In this document: positions 1 through 8,440 of the stretch, in pieces
Layout of the letters: every line of letters begins with the position of its first letter
Position numbering within the stretch: the stretch's first letter is position 1
Origin: Phycicoccus sp. Soil748
GTDB taxonomy: Bacteria; Actinomycetota; Actinomycetes; Actinomycetales; Dermatophilaceae
Length of the DNA stretch: 64,000 bases
Assembly: GCF_001428025.1 (NCBI RefSeq)
Contig: NZ_LMSC01000012.1
Coordinates: 449,192 to 513,191 of the forward strand
Direction of reading: 5' to 3'
Notes under the pieces: model-generated
Databases searched by the model: none
Told to the model about the DNA's origin: nothing
Seen by the model: the letters and a program-made list of their open reading frames with translations, nothing else
Made by a program: the position numbers and the translations under genes

Positions 1-83
1 GGATGGCCCTGGTGGTGCTGGCCAGTGCGCTCGTCATGGGAGGCGGGGGCCAGCGCCGCGACCCGGCGGCGCAGGGTGCCTAG
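1..83 (+). CDS. C-terminal end of an unidentified (membrane?) protein, partial
   Basis: An open frame enters from the left edge (codons begin at position 3) and stops with TAG at 81-83. The visible residues are a short hydrophobic stretch (ALVVLASALVM), a glycine run, and a basic/polar tail (QRRDPAAQGA), as at the end of a last membrane helix. Its stop overlaps the stop of the convergent TerC gene; similar tail-to-tail overlap occurs at 6379-6386. Too little is visible to name a family, and it could be a chance frame. Confidence 0.35.
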   Translation, partial: MALVVLASALVMGGGGQRRDPAAQGA

Positions 84-1114
84 GAGGTCGCGTCCGCGCG
101 CTCGTCGCGCCGGGTCTTGAGCAGGCTGGCGACGGTGGTGACCCCGAGGATCAGGACGATCGCGGCCAGCGACACCGAGATCGGGATGTCGGGGGCTGCC
201 TCGACGTGCTTGCCACCGTTGATGAACGGCAGCTCGTTCTCGTGGAGCGCGTGCAGCACGAGCTTGACGCCGATGAACGCGAGCAGCACGGCCAGCCCGA
301 TGCTGAGGTAGACGAGCTTCTTGAGCAGGCCGCCGATGAGGAAGTACAGCTGCCGCAGCCCCATGAGCGCGAACAGGTTCGCGGTGAGGACGAGGTACGG
401 CTCCTTGGTCAGGCCGTAGATCGCCGGGATGGAGTCGAGCGCGAAGAGCAGGTCGGTCGTGCCCAGCGCCATGATGACGATGAACATCGGGGTGGCCAGC
501 TTCTTGCCGTCGATCCTGGTGAACAGCTTGGCGCCGTCGTACTCCTGCGTCGCGGGGAACCGGCGCTCGACCCACTTCATGAAGCGGTTCTCCTCGTACT
601 CGTCGTCGTCACCCTCGCCCTCGCGGGCCAGCTTGACCGCGGTGTAGATGAGGAACGCGCCGAAGATGTAGAAGACCCAGGAGAACTGGTTGATCGCCGC
701 GGCGCCGGCGGCGATGAAGATGCCGCGCAGGATGATCGCGATGATGATGCCGATGAGCAGGGCCGCCTGCTGCAGCTTCTCGGGGACCCCGAACCGGGCC
801 ATGATCAACAGGAAGATGAACAGGTTGTCCACCGACAGCGAGTACTCGGTGAGCCACCCCGCGTAGTACTCCGTCATGAACTTCGCGCCGGCCTGGTCGT
901 GGGTGAACCACCAGACGCCGAGGCCGAACACCACGGCGGCCCCGACGTAGAGGGCCAGCGCGCCGCTGACCTCCTTGGTCGTGGGCACGTGGGGGCGACG
1001 GGCGATGACGAACACGTCGAAGAGCAGGACCGCGGCCATCAGGCCGATGGTGAGCCACCAGACCCAGGTGGGGACCTGCATCTGGGTCGAGGTGGTGTAG
1101 GCGAGGGTGGTCAA
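80..1114 (-). CDS. TerC/Alx family integral membrane metal (Mn2+) exporter
   Basis: The 344-aa polytopic membrane protein has about nine hydrophobic segments and the TerC pattern of acidic residues inside helices: E90 and D96 in EYSLSVDNLF, and D221/D227 in TTDLLFALDSIPAIYG. A charged cytoplasmic loop (about 165-205) splits the two halves, as in Alx/TerC proteins. The family exports Mn2+ and relatives and protects against metal overload. The start is TTG at 1114, preceded by GGAAGG about 8 nt upstream. The leader carries a yybP-ykoY riboswitch (1142-1260), which supports manganese as the substrate. Family assignment is firm; the substrate is inferred from the riboswitch. Confidence 0.93.
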   Translation of the reverse strand: MTTLAYTTSTQMQVPTWVWWLTIGLMAAVLLFDVFVIARRPHVPTTKEVSGALALYVGAAVVFGLGVWWFTHDQAGAKFMTEYYAGWLTEYSLSVDNLFIFLLIMARFGVPEKLQQAALLIGIIIAIILRGIFIAAGAAAINQFSWVFYIFGAFLIYTAVKLAREGEGDDDEYEENRFMKWVERRFPATQEYDGAKLFTRIDGKKLATPMFIVIMALGTTDLLFALDSIPAIYGLTKEPYLVLTANLFALMGLRQLYFLIGGLLKKLVYLSIGLAVLLAFIGVKLVLHALHENELPFINGGKHVEAAPDIPISVSLAAIVLILGVTTVASLLKTRRDERADATS

Positions 1115-1141
1115 GGCAGAGCCTTCCGGTCACGGGCGTGG

Positions 1142-1260
1142 CCGGAGGTCTCTCCCGCCCTGGTGTGGCGGACCGGTTCCCCGGGCCGCGTGGGCGTGGC
1201 CGGGGCCACGAGCCGGTCGGCCGTGATGACGAGGACACCGCGTGGGGATACTCCCCTCCG
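1142..1260 (-). promoter_or_regulatory. yybP-ykoY (manganese) riboswitch upstream of the TerC gene
   Basis: Read on the minus strand, the leader opens with GGAGGGGAGTA and closes with GGGAGAGACCTCC. These are the conserved ends of the yybP-ykoY class, whose consensus is GGGGAGUA at the 5' side and GAGACCU at the 3' side. CGGAGG and CCTCCG pair to form P1. The conserved middle segment appears as CTCGTCATCACGGCC, followed by a GC-rich P3 arm. The element ends 27 nt before the TTG start of the TerC gene. This class binds Mn2+ and commonly controls Mn exporters; here it would open expression when Mn is high. I saw the motifs by eye and did not run a covariance model. Confidence 0.8.
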
Positions 1261-1330
1261 AGTGGTCAGCACCAGACTGTACCCGCCTCCCGGGGTGTGG
1301 CCCGACCCGTGTCCGGGTACAACGGGGCAC

Positions 1331-1633
1331 ATGGCTGAGAACACGTCGAGGAACAAGTCCGGCTCCGGCAAGGCCGACCCGGGTCCCAGCGTCAAGGACC
1401 CGGAGGTCTACGAGGCCCTGCGCGACGACGGCGCATCCAAGGAGAAGGCGGCCCGGATCGCCAATTCGGCAGCAGCGCGCGGCCGGTCGGCGGTGGGCCG
1501 CAAGGGCGGTGAGCACGGCGACTACGAGGACTGGAAGGTGGAGGACCTGCGCCACCGCGCTGCAGACCTCGGGATCGAGGGCCGGTCGTCGATGTCGAAG
1601 TCGGAGCTCATCGACGCCCTGCGCAACCACTGA
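1331..1633 (+). CDS. Small Rho_N-domain protein (DUF7218-like N-terminus)
   Basis: This 100-aa hydrophilic protein has a lysine/alanine-rich N-terminal half (VYEALRDDGASKEKAARIAN, resembling the actinobacterial family for small ChaB/DUF7218-like proteins) and a C-terminal Rho termination factor N-terminal motif (WKVEDLRHRAADLGIEGRSS, then KSELIDALRNH). Such SAP/Rho_N helix-extended-helix motifs bind nucleic acid. The ATG has no Shine-Dalgarno, but TACAAC lies exactly 7 nt upstream (1318-1323), so the mRNA may be leaderless. The gene is divergent from the TerC riboswitch leader and convergent with uvrB, 11 nt away. Function unknown; a DNA/RNA-binding accessory role is inferred. Confidence 0.75.
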   Translation: MAENTSRNKSGSGKADPGPSVKDPEVYEALRDDGASKEKAARIANSAAARGRSAVGRKGGEHGDYEDWKVEDLRHRAADLGIEGRSSMSKSELIDALRNH

Positions 1634-1634
1634 C

Positions 1635-1658
1635 CCGCGACCGGCTACTGGGTCGCGG
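1635..1658. terminator. Hairpin between the convergent Rho_N gene and uvrB
   Basis: CCGCGACC (1635-1642) and GGTCGCGG (1651-1658) form an 8-bp stem with an 8-nt loop, overlapping the last codons of uvrB. It sits where both convergent transcripts should end. There is no T-run, so it is only a candidate bidirectional terminator. Confidence 0.4.
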
Positions 1659-3753
1659 CCGACATCTGCCGCAGCTCCTTCTTCAGGTCGCCGATCTCGT
1701 CGCGCAACCGGGCTGCCAGCTCGAAATGCAGGTCGGCCGCGGCCTGGTGCATCTGCGTCGACAGCTCCTGGATGAGGTTGGCCAGGTCGTTGGCGGGCAG
1801 GTTGCGCAGCCGGTCGGAGGCCACGCCGGCATCGGCCTGGACGGCCCCACGGCCACCCCGGCCGCCACCCTTGCCGCGTGACTGGCTGCGCCCCGAGCCG
1901 ATGAGCGCCTCGGTGTCGGCGTCCTCCCGCTGGAGCAGGTCGGTGATGTCCGCGATCTTCTTGCGCAGCGGCTGGGGGTCGACCCCGGCCTCGAGGTTGT
2001 AGGCGATCTGCTTCTCGCGGCGGCGGGTGGTCTCCTCGATGGCCTCCTGCATGGAGGGCGTGATCTTGTCGGCGTACATGTGGACCTGGCCGGACACGTT
2101 GCGGGCCGCGCGGCCGATGGTCTGGATGAGCGACCGGGCCGACCGCAGGAACCCCTCCTTGTCGGCGTCGAGGATGCTCACCAGCGAGACCTCGGGCAGG
2201 TCGAGCCCCTCCCGCAGCAGGTTGATGCCGACGAGGACGTCGTACTCGCCCATCCGCAGCTCGCGCAGCAGCTCGACCCGTCGCAGGGTGTCGACCTCGC
2301 TGTGCAGGTAGCGGACCCGCACCCCCTTGTCGAGGAGGTAGTCGGTGAGGTCCTCGGCCATCTTCTTGGTCAGCGTGGTGACCAGGACGCGCTCGTTCTT
2401 CTCGGTCCGGACCCCGATCTCGTGCAGGAGGTCGTCGATCTGGCCCTTGGTGGGCTTGAGCACGACCTCGGGGTCGATGAGGCCCGTCGGGCGGATGATC
2501 TGCTCGACGACGCCGCTGCTCTGCGCCAGCTCGTAGGGACCGGGCGTCGCCGAGAGGTAGACGGTCTGGCCGATGCGGTCGAGGAACTCCTCCCACCGGA
2601 GAGGGCGGTTGTCCATGGCGGAGGGCAGCCGGAAGCCGTGGTCGACGAGCTGGCGCTTGCGCGACATGTCGCCCTCGTACATGGCCCCGATCTGGGGCAC
2701 CGTCACGTGGGACTCGTCGATGACGAGCAGGAAGTCCTCGGGGAAGTAGTCGAGCAGGGTGTTGGGGGCCGAGCCGCGGGCCCGGCCGTCGATGTGCATC
2801 GAGTAGTTCTCGATGCCGGAGCAGGAGCCGACCTGCCGCATCATCTCGATGTCATAGGTCGTGCGCATGCGCAGGCGCTGGGCCTCGAGCAGCTTGCCCT
2901 GCTTCTCGAACGCCGCGAGCTGGTCGGCGAGCTCGAGCTCGATACCGCGGATCGCGCGCTCCATGCGCTCCGGGCCGGCGACGTAGTGCGTGGCCGGGAA
3001 GACGTACATCTCCTGCTCCTCGCGCATGATCTCGCCGCTGACGGGGTGCAGGGTGTAGATGCGCTCGATCTCGTCGCCGAAGAACTCGATGCGGACGGCC
3101 AGCTCCTCGTAGACCGGGATGATCTCGACGGTGTCGCCGCGCACCCGGAACGTGCCACGGGTGAACGCGAGGTCGTTGCGGGTGTACTGCATCTGCACGA
3201 ACCGGCGCAGCAGGTCGTCGCGGTCGACCTGCTGGCCGACCTTGAGCCGGGCCATCCGGTCGACGTACTCCTGGGGCGTGCCGAGGCCGTAGATGCAGGA
3301 CACCGAGGCCACGACGACGACGTCGCGACGGGTGAGCAGGGAGTTGGTCGCGCTGTGGCGCAGCCGCTCGACCTCGTCGTTGATCGAGGAGTCCTTCTCG
3401 ATGTAGGTGTCCGTCTGCGGGATGTAGGCCTCGGGCTGGTAGTAGTCGTAGTAGGAGACGAAGTACTCGACCGCGTTGTGGGGCAACAGCTCTCGGAACT
3501 CGTTGGCCAGCTGCGCCGCCAGCGTCTTGTTGGGCGCCATCACCAAGGTCGGTCGCTGGACCTCCTCGATCAGCCAGGCGGTCGTCGCGGACTTGCCCGT
3601 GCCGGTGGCGCCGAGGAGGACGGTGTTCTCCTCCCCCGCCCGGACGCGCTTGGCCAGGTCGGCGATGGCCGCGGGCTGGTCGCCGGCGGGCTGGAACTCG
3701 GAGACGACCTGGAACGGTGCCACCGTGCGCTGCAGGTCGGTCGTGGGACGCAT
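1645..3753 (-). CDS. uvrB: Excinuclease ABC subunit B
   Basis: The 702-aa protein is full length for UvrB. It is the DNA-damage verification helicase of nucleotide excision repair: it receives DNA from UvrA and recruits UvrC. Visible are the Walker A motif GATGTGKS (48-55), the beta-hairpin region [15 protein letters not shown] (about 103-117) that inserts between strands, the helicase motif VIDESHV, the UvrA/B interaction region, and a C-terminal UVR motif (about 650-690) after a Gly/Arg-rich linker ([12 protein letters not shown]). The ATG at 3753 is preceded at 6 nt by TACGGT and lacks a Shine-Dalgarno, so translation is probably leaderless. The gene is monocistronic and diverges from the MFS gene at 3906. 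Confidence 0.97.
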   Translation of the reverse strand: MRPTTDLQRTVAPFQVVSEFQPAGDQPAAIADLAKRVRAGEENTVLLGATGTGKSATTAWLIEEVQRPTLVMAPNKTLAAQLANEFRELLPHNAVEYFVSYYDYYQPEAYIPQTDTYIEKDSSINDEVERLRHSATNSLLTRRDVVVVASVSCIYGLGTPQEYVDRMARLKVGQQVDRDDLLRRFVQMQYTRNDLAFTRGTFRVRGDTVEIIPVYEELAVRIEFFGDEIERIYTLHPVSGEIMREEQEMYVFPATHYVAGPERMERAIRGIELELADQLAAFEKQGKLLEAQRLRMRTTYDIEMMRQVGSCSGIENYSMHIDGRARGSAPNTLLDYFPEDFLLVIDESHVTVPQIGAMYEGDMSRKRQLVDHGFRLPSAMDNRPLRWEEFLDRIGQTVYLSATPGPYELAQSSGVVEQIIRPTGLIDPEVVLKPTKGQIDDLLHEIGVRTEKNERVLVTTLTKKMAEDLTDYLLDKGVRVRYLHSEVDTLRRVELLRELRMGEYDVLVGINLLREGLDLPEVSLVSILDADKEGFLRSARSLIQTIGRAARNVSGQVHMYADKITPSMQEAIEETTRRREKQIAYNLEAGVDPQPLRKKIADITDLLQREDADTEALIGSGRSQSRGKGGGRGGRGAVQADAGVASDRLRNLPANDLANLIQELSTQMHQAAADLHFELAARLRDEIGDLKKELRQMSAATQ

Positions 3754-3759
3754 GGGACA

Positions 3760-3765
3760 ACCGTA
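3760..3765 (-). promoter_or_regulatory. Candidate -10 element of leaderless uvrB promoter
   Basis: TACGGT on the minus strand ends 6 nt before the uvrB ATG, which places the predicted transcription start on the A of ATG. I see no clear -35. Confidence 0.45.
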
Positions 3766-3905
3766 TGCCTCCGCACCGACAGCGCACCGGTCGCCATGGT
3801 GTCGGGCACCGACGTCCGGGCCATGTCCGACCCCGCGCTACCGTGAGCGCCGCTCCGCCACCCGACCATCCCCACCCGTCACCGCCCCGTCCAAGGAGGC
3901 CACCC

Positions 3906-5162
3906 GTGTCCGCCCCGGCGACCACGTCCCGACTCACGCGCCGCGGCATACCGGTCGACCCGCGGTTGCGGGTCCTGGCCCTGGGCACCTTCGTCAACCG
4001 CGCCGGTGCCGGCGCGACCGTCACGACGTTCGCCCTGTACTTCACCCGGGTGGTCGGCCTGTCGGCCGCCCAGGTCGGGCTCGCGCTCTCGATCGCCGCG
4101 GTCGTCGGGATGCTCGCGCAGGTCCCGCTCGGCCACCTCGGTGACACCCGCGGGCCGCGCGAGGTGATGTCCGCGCTCACGGCCGGCTTCGGGGCGGTGG
4201 GGCTGCTGTTCCTCGTCGTGCGTGACTTCTGGACGCTGACCCTGGTGCTGGCCGTGGTGACCGCCCTGCAGAACGGCGGCGGCTCCGTGCGCAACGGCTA
4301 CATCGGTCGGATCGCCGTCGGCGGCTCCGGGGTGGCCTTCAAGGCCTACCTGCGGGCGGTGACCAACCTGGCCATGTCGCTCGGGGCCGCCCTGGGAGGC
4401 ATCGCCCTGTGGGTCGACCGGCCGTGGGCCTACCTCGCGGTGTTCGCCGTCGACGGCGTCACGGGCATCGTCGCCGGGCTGGTCAGCCTCCGGCTCCCGC
4501 ACCTGTCCCCCGCCCCGGCGCGGGGAGCCGGTGAGCCCCGGCTCGCGGTCCTGCGCGACACCCCCTACGTCGTCGTGACCCTGTTGACCGGCATCGTCGC
4601 CATGCACTTCGTCGTCATGGAGATCGGCATCCCCCTGTGGGTCAGCCAGCACACGAAGGCCCCGACCGCGATCGTCGCGGTGCTGCTCGTCCTCAACACC
4701 GTCGCCGTGACGCTCTTCCAGGTGCGGATGACCCGTGGTGTGGACGGCGTCGTCGAGTCCTCGCGCACCATGGTGCACGGTGCCCTGTGGATCGCCGTGG
4801 CGTTCGCCGTGATCGCGACCTCGGGCTGGCTGGGACCTGTCGGTGCCGCTGCGGTGCTGGTGGTGGGCGCCGCCGTCCACGTGGTCGGCGAGATGCGCTC
4901 CAGTGGTGGGCAGTGGGGTGTCCAGATGGGCCTGGCCCCGCAGGAGCGGCAGGGCCAGTACCAGGGCTTCGCCGGCCTCGGCTTCTCGCTGTCCAACGTC
5001 GTGGCGCCGACCCTCATCACGCTGCTGTGCATCGAGTGGGGCTGGCCGGGCTGGCTGGTCCTGGCCGCGCTGGTGTTGGGCGCTGCCCTCGCCCTACGGC
5101 CCGTCACCGCCTGGGCGCAGCGGACGCGCGAACGCTACGGCGCCCTCTCGGCCACGGGCTGA
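3906..5162 (+). CDS. MFS transporter (drug/metabolite efflux type)
   Basis: The 418-aa protein has about 12 hydrophobic segments. The MFS loop 2-3 motif appears as GHLGDTRGPREV (about 78-89), and the sequence begins with a polar arm (TTSRLTRRGIPVDPRLR). The family moves small molecules, usually outward, in exchange for protons. The start is GTG at 3906 because AAGGAGG lies 6 nt upstream; longer upstream frames lack this signal. It is followed after 42 bp by a second, unrelated-looking MFS gene on the same strand, so both may be co-transcribed. The substrate cannot be told from sequence. Confidence 0.88.
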   Translation: MSAPATTSRLTRRGIPVDPRLRVLALGTFVNRAGAGATVTTFALYFTRVVGLSAAQVGLALSIAAVVGMLAQVPLGHLGDTRGPREVMSALTAGFGAVGLLFLVVRDFWTLTLVLAVVTALQNGGGSVRNGYIGRIAVGGSGVAFKAYLRAVTNLAMSLGAALGGIALWVDRPWAYLAVFAVDGVTGIVAGLVSLRLPHLSPAPARGAGEPRLAVLRDTPYVVVTLLTGIVAMHFVVMEIGIPLWVSQHTKAPTAIVAVLLVLNTVAVTLFQVRMTRGVDGVVESSRTMVHGALWIAVAFAVIATSGWLGPVGAAAVLVVGAAVHVVGEMRSSGGQWGVQMGLAPQERQGQYQGFAGLGFSLSNVVAPTLITLLCIEWGWPGWLVLAALVLGAALALRPVTAWAQRTRERYGALSATG

Positions 5163-5204
5163 GACGTCGCTGCGAGCGCCCCGCTGCCCGCGTTGACTGC
5201 GGGG

Positions 5205-6386
5205 GTGGACACAGCTGCCGTCGGAGAGACCCGGCGGTGGGCGATGCTGGTGGCCAGCACCCTCGCGCAGGCCGCTTCGGCGATCGCCCTGCACGGGCCG
5301 GCCTTCCTCATCCCGGTCCTGGTGAGGCGCCTGGACCTGTCACTGGCGCAGGCGGGTCTGGTCAGTGCCGCTCCCGTGGTGGGCGTGATGCTCACCCTCG
5401 TCGGCTGGGGGCTGCTCGTCGACCGCAGGGGTGAGCGGCTCGTCCTCGTCACGGGCCTGTTCCTGACGTCCGCAGCGTGCCTCGCCGGCACCGTCGTGCA
5501 CGGCCCGGTCGCTCTGGCCCTGACGCTGTTCCTCGCCGGCGGCGCCGCAGCCTCGGCGAACGCCGCCAGCGGTCGCGTCATCGCCGGCTGGTTCCCGCCG
5601 CACCGACGGGGGCTCGCCATGGGCATCCGCCAGATGGCCCAGCCGCTCGGCGTGGGCGTCGCCGCGGTCACCATGGCCGTCATCGCGGACGCGGACGGCA
5701 TCGGCGCGGCCCTGTGGGTGCCGACGGTCGCGGCCGCCGTGGCGGCGGCCCTGGTGGTTGTGGTCGTGCTCGACCCGCCGCGACCGGCCCGGCGCGCCGT
5801 CCGCGCCGACAACCCCTACCGACGCGACCGCTACCTCGGGCGCATCCACGGGGTCTCGATGCTGCTCGTCGTGCCGCAGTTCGTGGTGTGGACCTACACG
5901 CTGGTCTGGCTCGTGGACGACCGTGGCTGGTCGCCCGGTGCTGCCGGTGGGCTCGTCGCGCTCACGCAGGCGGCAGGCGCGCTCGGTCGCATCGGGGTGG
6001 GCCACCTCTCGGATCGCGTCGGGAGCAGGATGCGTCCGCTGCTGTGGGTGGCCCGCGGCGCCGTCGTGGCGATGCTGGTGCTCGCCGCCACGACCGGGCT
6101 CGGCTGGGGCCTGGCGGTGGTGGTCCTGGTCGTCGCGTCCGTAATCACCGTGGCCGACAACGGGCTCGCCTTCACCGCCGTGGCCGAGCGCGCCGGGCCG
6201 TTCTGGAGTGGCCGGGCCCTGGGGGTGCAGAACACCGGCCAGTTCCTCGTCGCCGCGGTGGTGCCCCCGCTGGCGGGGCTGGCGGTCGTGCACGCCGGGT
6301 ACGCCGCGGCGTTCGCCCTCGCAGGAGTCGTCGCCACTGCAGCCCTTCCCCTCGTCCCGGTACGGGCCGAGGACCGGCTCACCTGA
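5205..6386 (+). CDS. MFS transporter
   Basis: The protein is about 393 aa with 12 predicted membrane segments. The MFS signature is repeated in both halves: VDRRGERLVLV after helix 2 and GHLSDRVGSRMRP in the middle of the protein. The second half carries GRALGVQNTGQF, typical of 12-TM MFS permeases. The start is uncertain: GTG at 5205 or TTG at 5193 (four residues longer); neither has a convincing Shine-Dalgarno, and translation may be coupled to the preceding MFS gene. The stop overlaps the convergent DUF202 gene by 8 bp (6379-6386). Substrate unknown. Confidence 0.85.
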   Translation: MDTAAVGETRRWAMLVASTLAQAASAIALHGPAFLIPVLVRRLDLSLAQAGLVSAAPVVGVMLTLVGWGLLVDRRGERLVLVTGLFLTSAACLAGTVVHGPVALALTLFLAGGAAASANAASGRVIAGWFPPHRRGLAMGIRQMAQPLGVGVAAVTMAVIADADGIGAALWVPTVAAAVAAALVVVVVLDPPRPARRAVRADNPYRRDRYLGRIHGVSMLLVVPQFVVWTYTLVWLVDDRGWSPGAAGGLVALTQAAGALGRIGVGHLSDRVGSRMRPLLWVARGAVVAMLVLAATTGLGWGLAVVVLVVASVITVADNGLAFTAVAERAGPFWSGRALGVQNTGQFLVAAVVPPLAGLAVVHAGYAAAFALAGVVATAALPLVPVRAEDRLT

Positions 6387-6828
6387 GCCAGAGACTCACC
6401 CCGACCACGGCACCGCCCAGCGAGCACAGCACGGTGACGGCCAGGACGAGCGACATGGGGGTGTAGGGCGAGTAGCCACGGGAGTCGTCGCCGAGCTGGC
6501 CGAGGCGCCGGTGCACCGACCAGACGAGGACGCCGCTGACGGCCATGGCTGCCGCTGCGCCCACGGCCACCGGCGTCACGTGGGTGCGCAGGGACACCAG
6601 CACCAGGGGCACGAGGCACACCAGCGCGGTCACGGCGGTGCGCTGCCACGCCAGGGCGGTGCGCTCGGGCTGTAGGGCATCGCGGCCGGGTACGTGACCC
6701 CTGGGCCCACCACGAGAGCGGCGGAACCGTCCAGCGGCCAGCCGGGTCACGCCACCGACGCCCCGCCCGGCCACGTCACCGGCGCCCCGCCCGGCCACGC
6801 CACCGGCGTTCGGCCGGGTCGGGTTCAT
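6379..6828 (-). CDS. DUF202 membrane protein
   Basis: The 149-aa protein has the DUF202 signature LQPERTALAWQRTAVTALV (about 52-70) followed by three hydrophobic segments, the architecture of YidH-like inner-membrane proteins of unknown function. The first 50 residues are a low-complexity Gly/Arg-rich extension made of 8-residue repeats (VAGRGAGD, VAGRGVGG) encoded by the 24-bp tandem repeat at 6752-6823. The start at 6828 is supported by a 4-bp ATGA overlap with the upstream DUF202 gene. The pair probably forms a heteromeric membrane unit; no substrate or role is known. Confidence 0.82.
   Translation of the reverse strand: MNPTRPNAGGVAGRGAGDVAGRGVGGVTRLAAGRFRRSRGGPRGHVPGRDALQPERTALAWQRTAVTALVCLVPLVLVSLRTHVTPVAVGAAAAMAVSGVLVWSVHRRLGQLGDDSRGYSPYTPMSLVLAVTVLCSLGGAVVGVSLWLR
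6752..6823. repeat. 24-bp tandem repeat, about 3 units, inside the DUF202 gene
   Basis: Three adjacent 24-bp units start at 6752, 6776 and 6800. The first two differ at 2 positions and share GCCCCGCCCGGCCACG; the third is more diverged. The period is a multiple of three, so the frame is kept and the units encode 8-residue repeats in the N-terminal extension. The copy number may vary between strains. Confidence 0.8.
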
Positions 6829-7232
6829 CGGGTGGTGAGCTCGACGACCGACAGGGTGAGGGTCAGCGCGGCCAGCGCCACCACGCCGGCCGCCAGCATG
6901 GCCAGGGCGCGGGGCGCCGGGAGGGGGCGCCCGAGGCGTAGGGCACGTTCGACGCGGGCCCAGGCGGACACGGAACGCAGCGCGAGCGCGCCCCCGCCGA
7001 GACAGGACGCGGCTCCCACGAGCGGCGCCCAGTCCGGCATCCCGTCCAGGCTCGAGACCGAGACGATGGCGACGCCGCCACCGACGAGGGCCAGTGCCGT
7101 GCGCATCCAGGCAAGAGCGGTGCGCTCGTTGGCCATGGAGAAGCGGGGGTCAGGCTCCTCCCCCACGCCGTACACCCGGTCCGGGCGCCTCGTCTCGCCG
7201 TGGCCGGCGTCCGTACCCTGCGCGTCAGCCAC
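6825..7232 (-). CDS. DUF202 (YidH-like) membrane protein
   Basis: The 135-aa protein carries SMANERTALAWMRTALALVGG (about 37-57), the hallmark of the DUF202 family, then two further hydrophobic segments near residues 62-85 and 105-132. The start is GTG at 7232, chosen because GTGGCTGA overlaps the coaE stop by 8 bp; longer upstream frames are coaE in another phase. It is translationally coupled to coaE upstream and to the second DUF202 gene downstream (ATGA overlap). Function unknown. The coaE-DUF202-DUF202 arrangement suggests co-expression rather than a proven link to CoA synthesis. Confidence 0.85.
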   Translation of the reverse strand: MADAQGTDAGHGETRRPDRVYGVGEEPDPRFSMANERTALAWMRTALALVGGGVAIVSVSSLDGMPDWAPLVGAASCLGGGALALRSVSAWARVERALRLGRPLPAPRALAMLAAGVVALAALTLTLSVVELTTR

Positions 7233-8415
7233 GACCCGGCTCCCAACCGCTGTCCAGCGCCCAGGCCCGCGCGCGCTCGTGGGCGGCGTCGAACCACGGC
7301 TCCTTGGCGTCGGCGTACTCCTCGACGGAGGACGAGCTGCCGGCCAGCCGGTGCTTCTGCGCGGCGTACTCCTCCCGGGCGAGGTCGTCGGCGCGCAGCC
7401 AGTCGCGGAACTGCAGCGCCCAGCGCCATCCCGGGCTGTCGATGACACGGACGTGGATGTGGGCCGGCCGCCCCGGGTCGGCGCTGGCGAGGAACCGCTT
7501 GGGCCAGGGCGTCCCGTCCTTGGCGTTGTCCTCGGCGGTCGGGACCGGCCTGGGGAAGCCGGCGTCGTCGAGGGCAGCCACGACGGCCGGGGCGTCGACG
7601 TCGGACAGGGACCGCACGCCGACCTGGAGGTCGATGATGTCCTTGGCCGCGAGCCCCGGCACCGCGGTGCTGCCGACGTGGTCTGCGGTGACCAGCACGT
7701 CGCCCAGCACGTGCCGAAGCCGCGCCAGCAGGCGCGTCGCCTGGTCGGGCCAGGTCGGGTCAGGGTCCACGAGCACGACGCGCGCAGGCCGGTGGGCGCG
7801 CCGACGGTGCCGGACGTTCGCCTCGAAGGGCACGAGCCGCTCGGCCCAGAGCCCGTCGACGCAGGCCAGGAGAGCCTCGCGGGTGTCGTCGTTGTCGAGC
7901 CAGACGTCGGCGGCGGCCCGCCGCTGCTCGTCGCCGGCCTGGGCGCCGATGCGGCTGCGCGCGTCGGCCTCGGTCATCCCCCGAGTGGCTGCCAGGCGGC
8001 GCACACGCGTCGTCTCGGCCGCGCCGACGACCACGACGAGGTGGTAGGCGGCCCCCATGCCCTTCTCGACGAGGAGCGGGACGTCGTGGACCACGACGGC
8101 GTCCGGCGAAGCGGTTGCGAACAGCTCGGCGGTGCGGCGCGCGATGAGCGGGTGCGTGATCCCCTCGAGGTCGCGCCGCGCCTGCTCGTCGCCGAACACG
8201 AGTGAGCCCAGGGCCGGTCGGTTGAGCGCCCCGTCGTCATCGAGGACGTCGTCGCCGAACCGCTCGGCGACCGCGTGCAACCCCTCCGAACCCGGCGCAA
8301 CGACCTCCCGGGCCAGCACGTCGGCGTCGACCACGACCGCCCCGAGCTCCGCGAGCCGTCCGGCCACGGTGGACTTCCCGGACCCGATGCCCCCGGTGAG
8401 GCCCACGCGCAGCAT
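7225..8415 (-). CDS. coaE: Dephospho-CoA kinase fused to a C-terminal GrpB (UPF0157) domain
   Basis: The 396-aa protein has two domains. Residues 1 to about 200 are dephospho-CoA kinase, the last step of coenzyme A synthesis (ATP-dependent 3'-phosphorylation of dephospho-CoA), with the P-loop GGIGSGKST near residues 8-16 and the substrate motif HDVPLLVEKGM. Residues about 225-396 are a GrpB/UPF0157 nucleotidyltransferase-like domain (LVDPDPTWPDQATRL, then DHVGSTAVPGLAAKDIIDLQ). The same fusion is normal in actinobacteria such as mycobacteria, where the second domain is thought to aid folding or regulation. The ATG has TAGGGT exactly 6 nt upstream, so it is likely leaderless, and two DUF202 genes follow. 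Confidence 0.95.
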   Translation of the reverse strand: MLRVGLTGGIGSGKSTVAGRLAELGAVVVDADVLAREVVAPGSEGLHAVAERFGDDVLDDDGALNRPALGSLVFGDEQARRDLEGITHPLIARRTAELFATASPDAVVVHDVPLLVEKGMGAAYHLVVVVGAAETTRVRRLAATRGMTEADARSRIGAQAGDEQRRAAADVWLDNDDTREALLACVDGLWAERLVPFEANVRHRRRAHRPARVVLVDPDPTWPDQATRLLARLRHVLGDVLVTADHVGSTAVPGLAAKDIIDLQVGVRSLSDVDAPAVVAALDDAGFPRPVPTAEDNAKDGTPWPKRFLASADPGRPAHIHVRVIDSPGWRWALQFRDWLRADDLAREEYAAQKHRLAGSSSSVEEYADAKEPWFDAAHERARAWALDSGWEPGRG

Positions 8416-8421
8416 GGCGCC

Positions 8422-8427
8422 ACCCTA
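8422..8427 (-). promoter_or_regulatory. Candidate -10 element of leaderless coaE promoter
   Basis: TAGGGT on the minus strand ends 6 nt before the coaE ATG. No Shine-Dalgarno is visible, and the promoter lies in the 25-bp gap after the peptide-transporter operon. Confidence 0.5.
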
Positions 8428-8440
8428 CCGAGGTGGCGGG

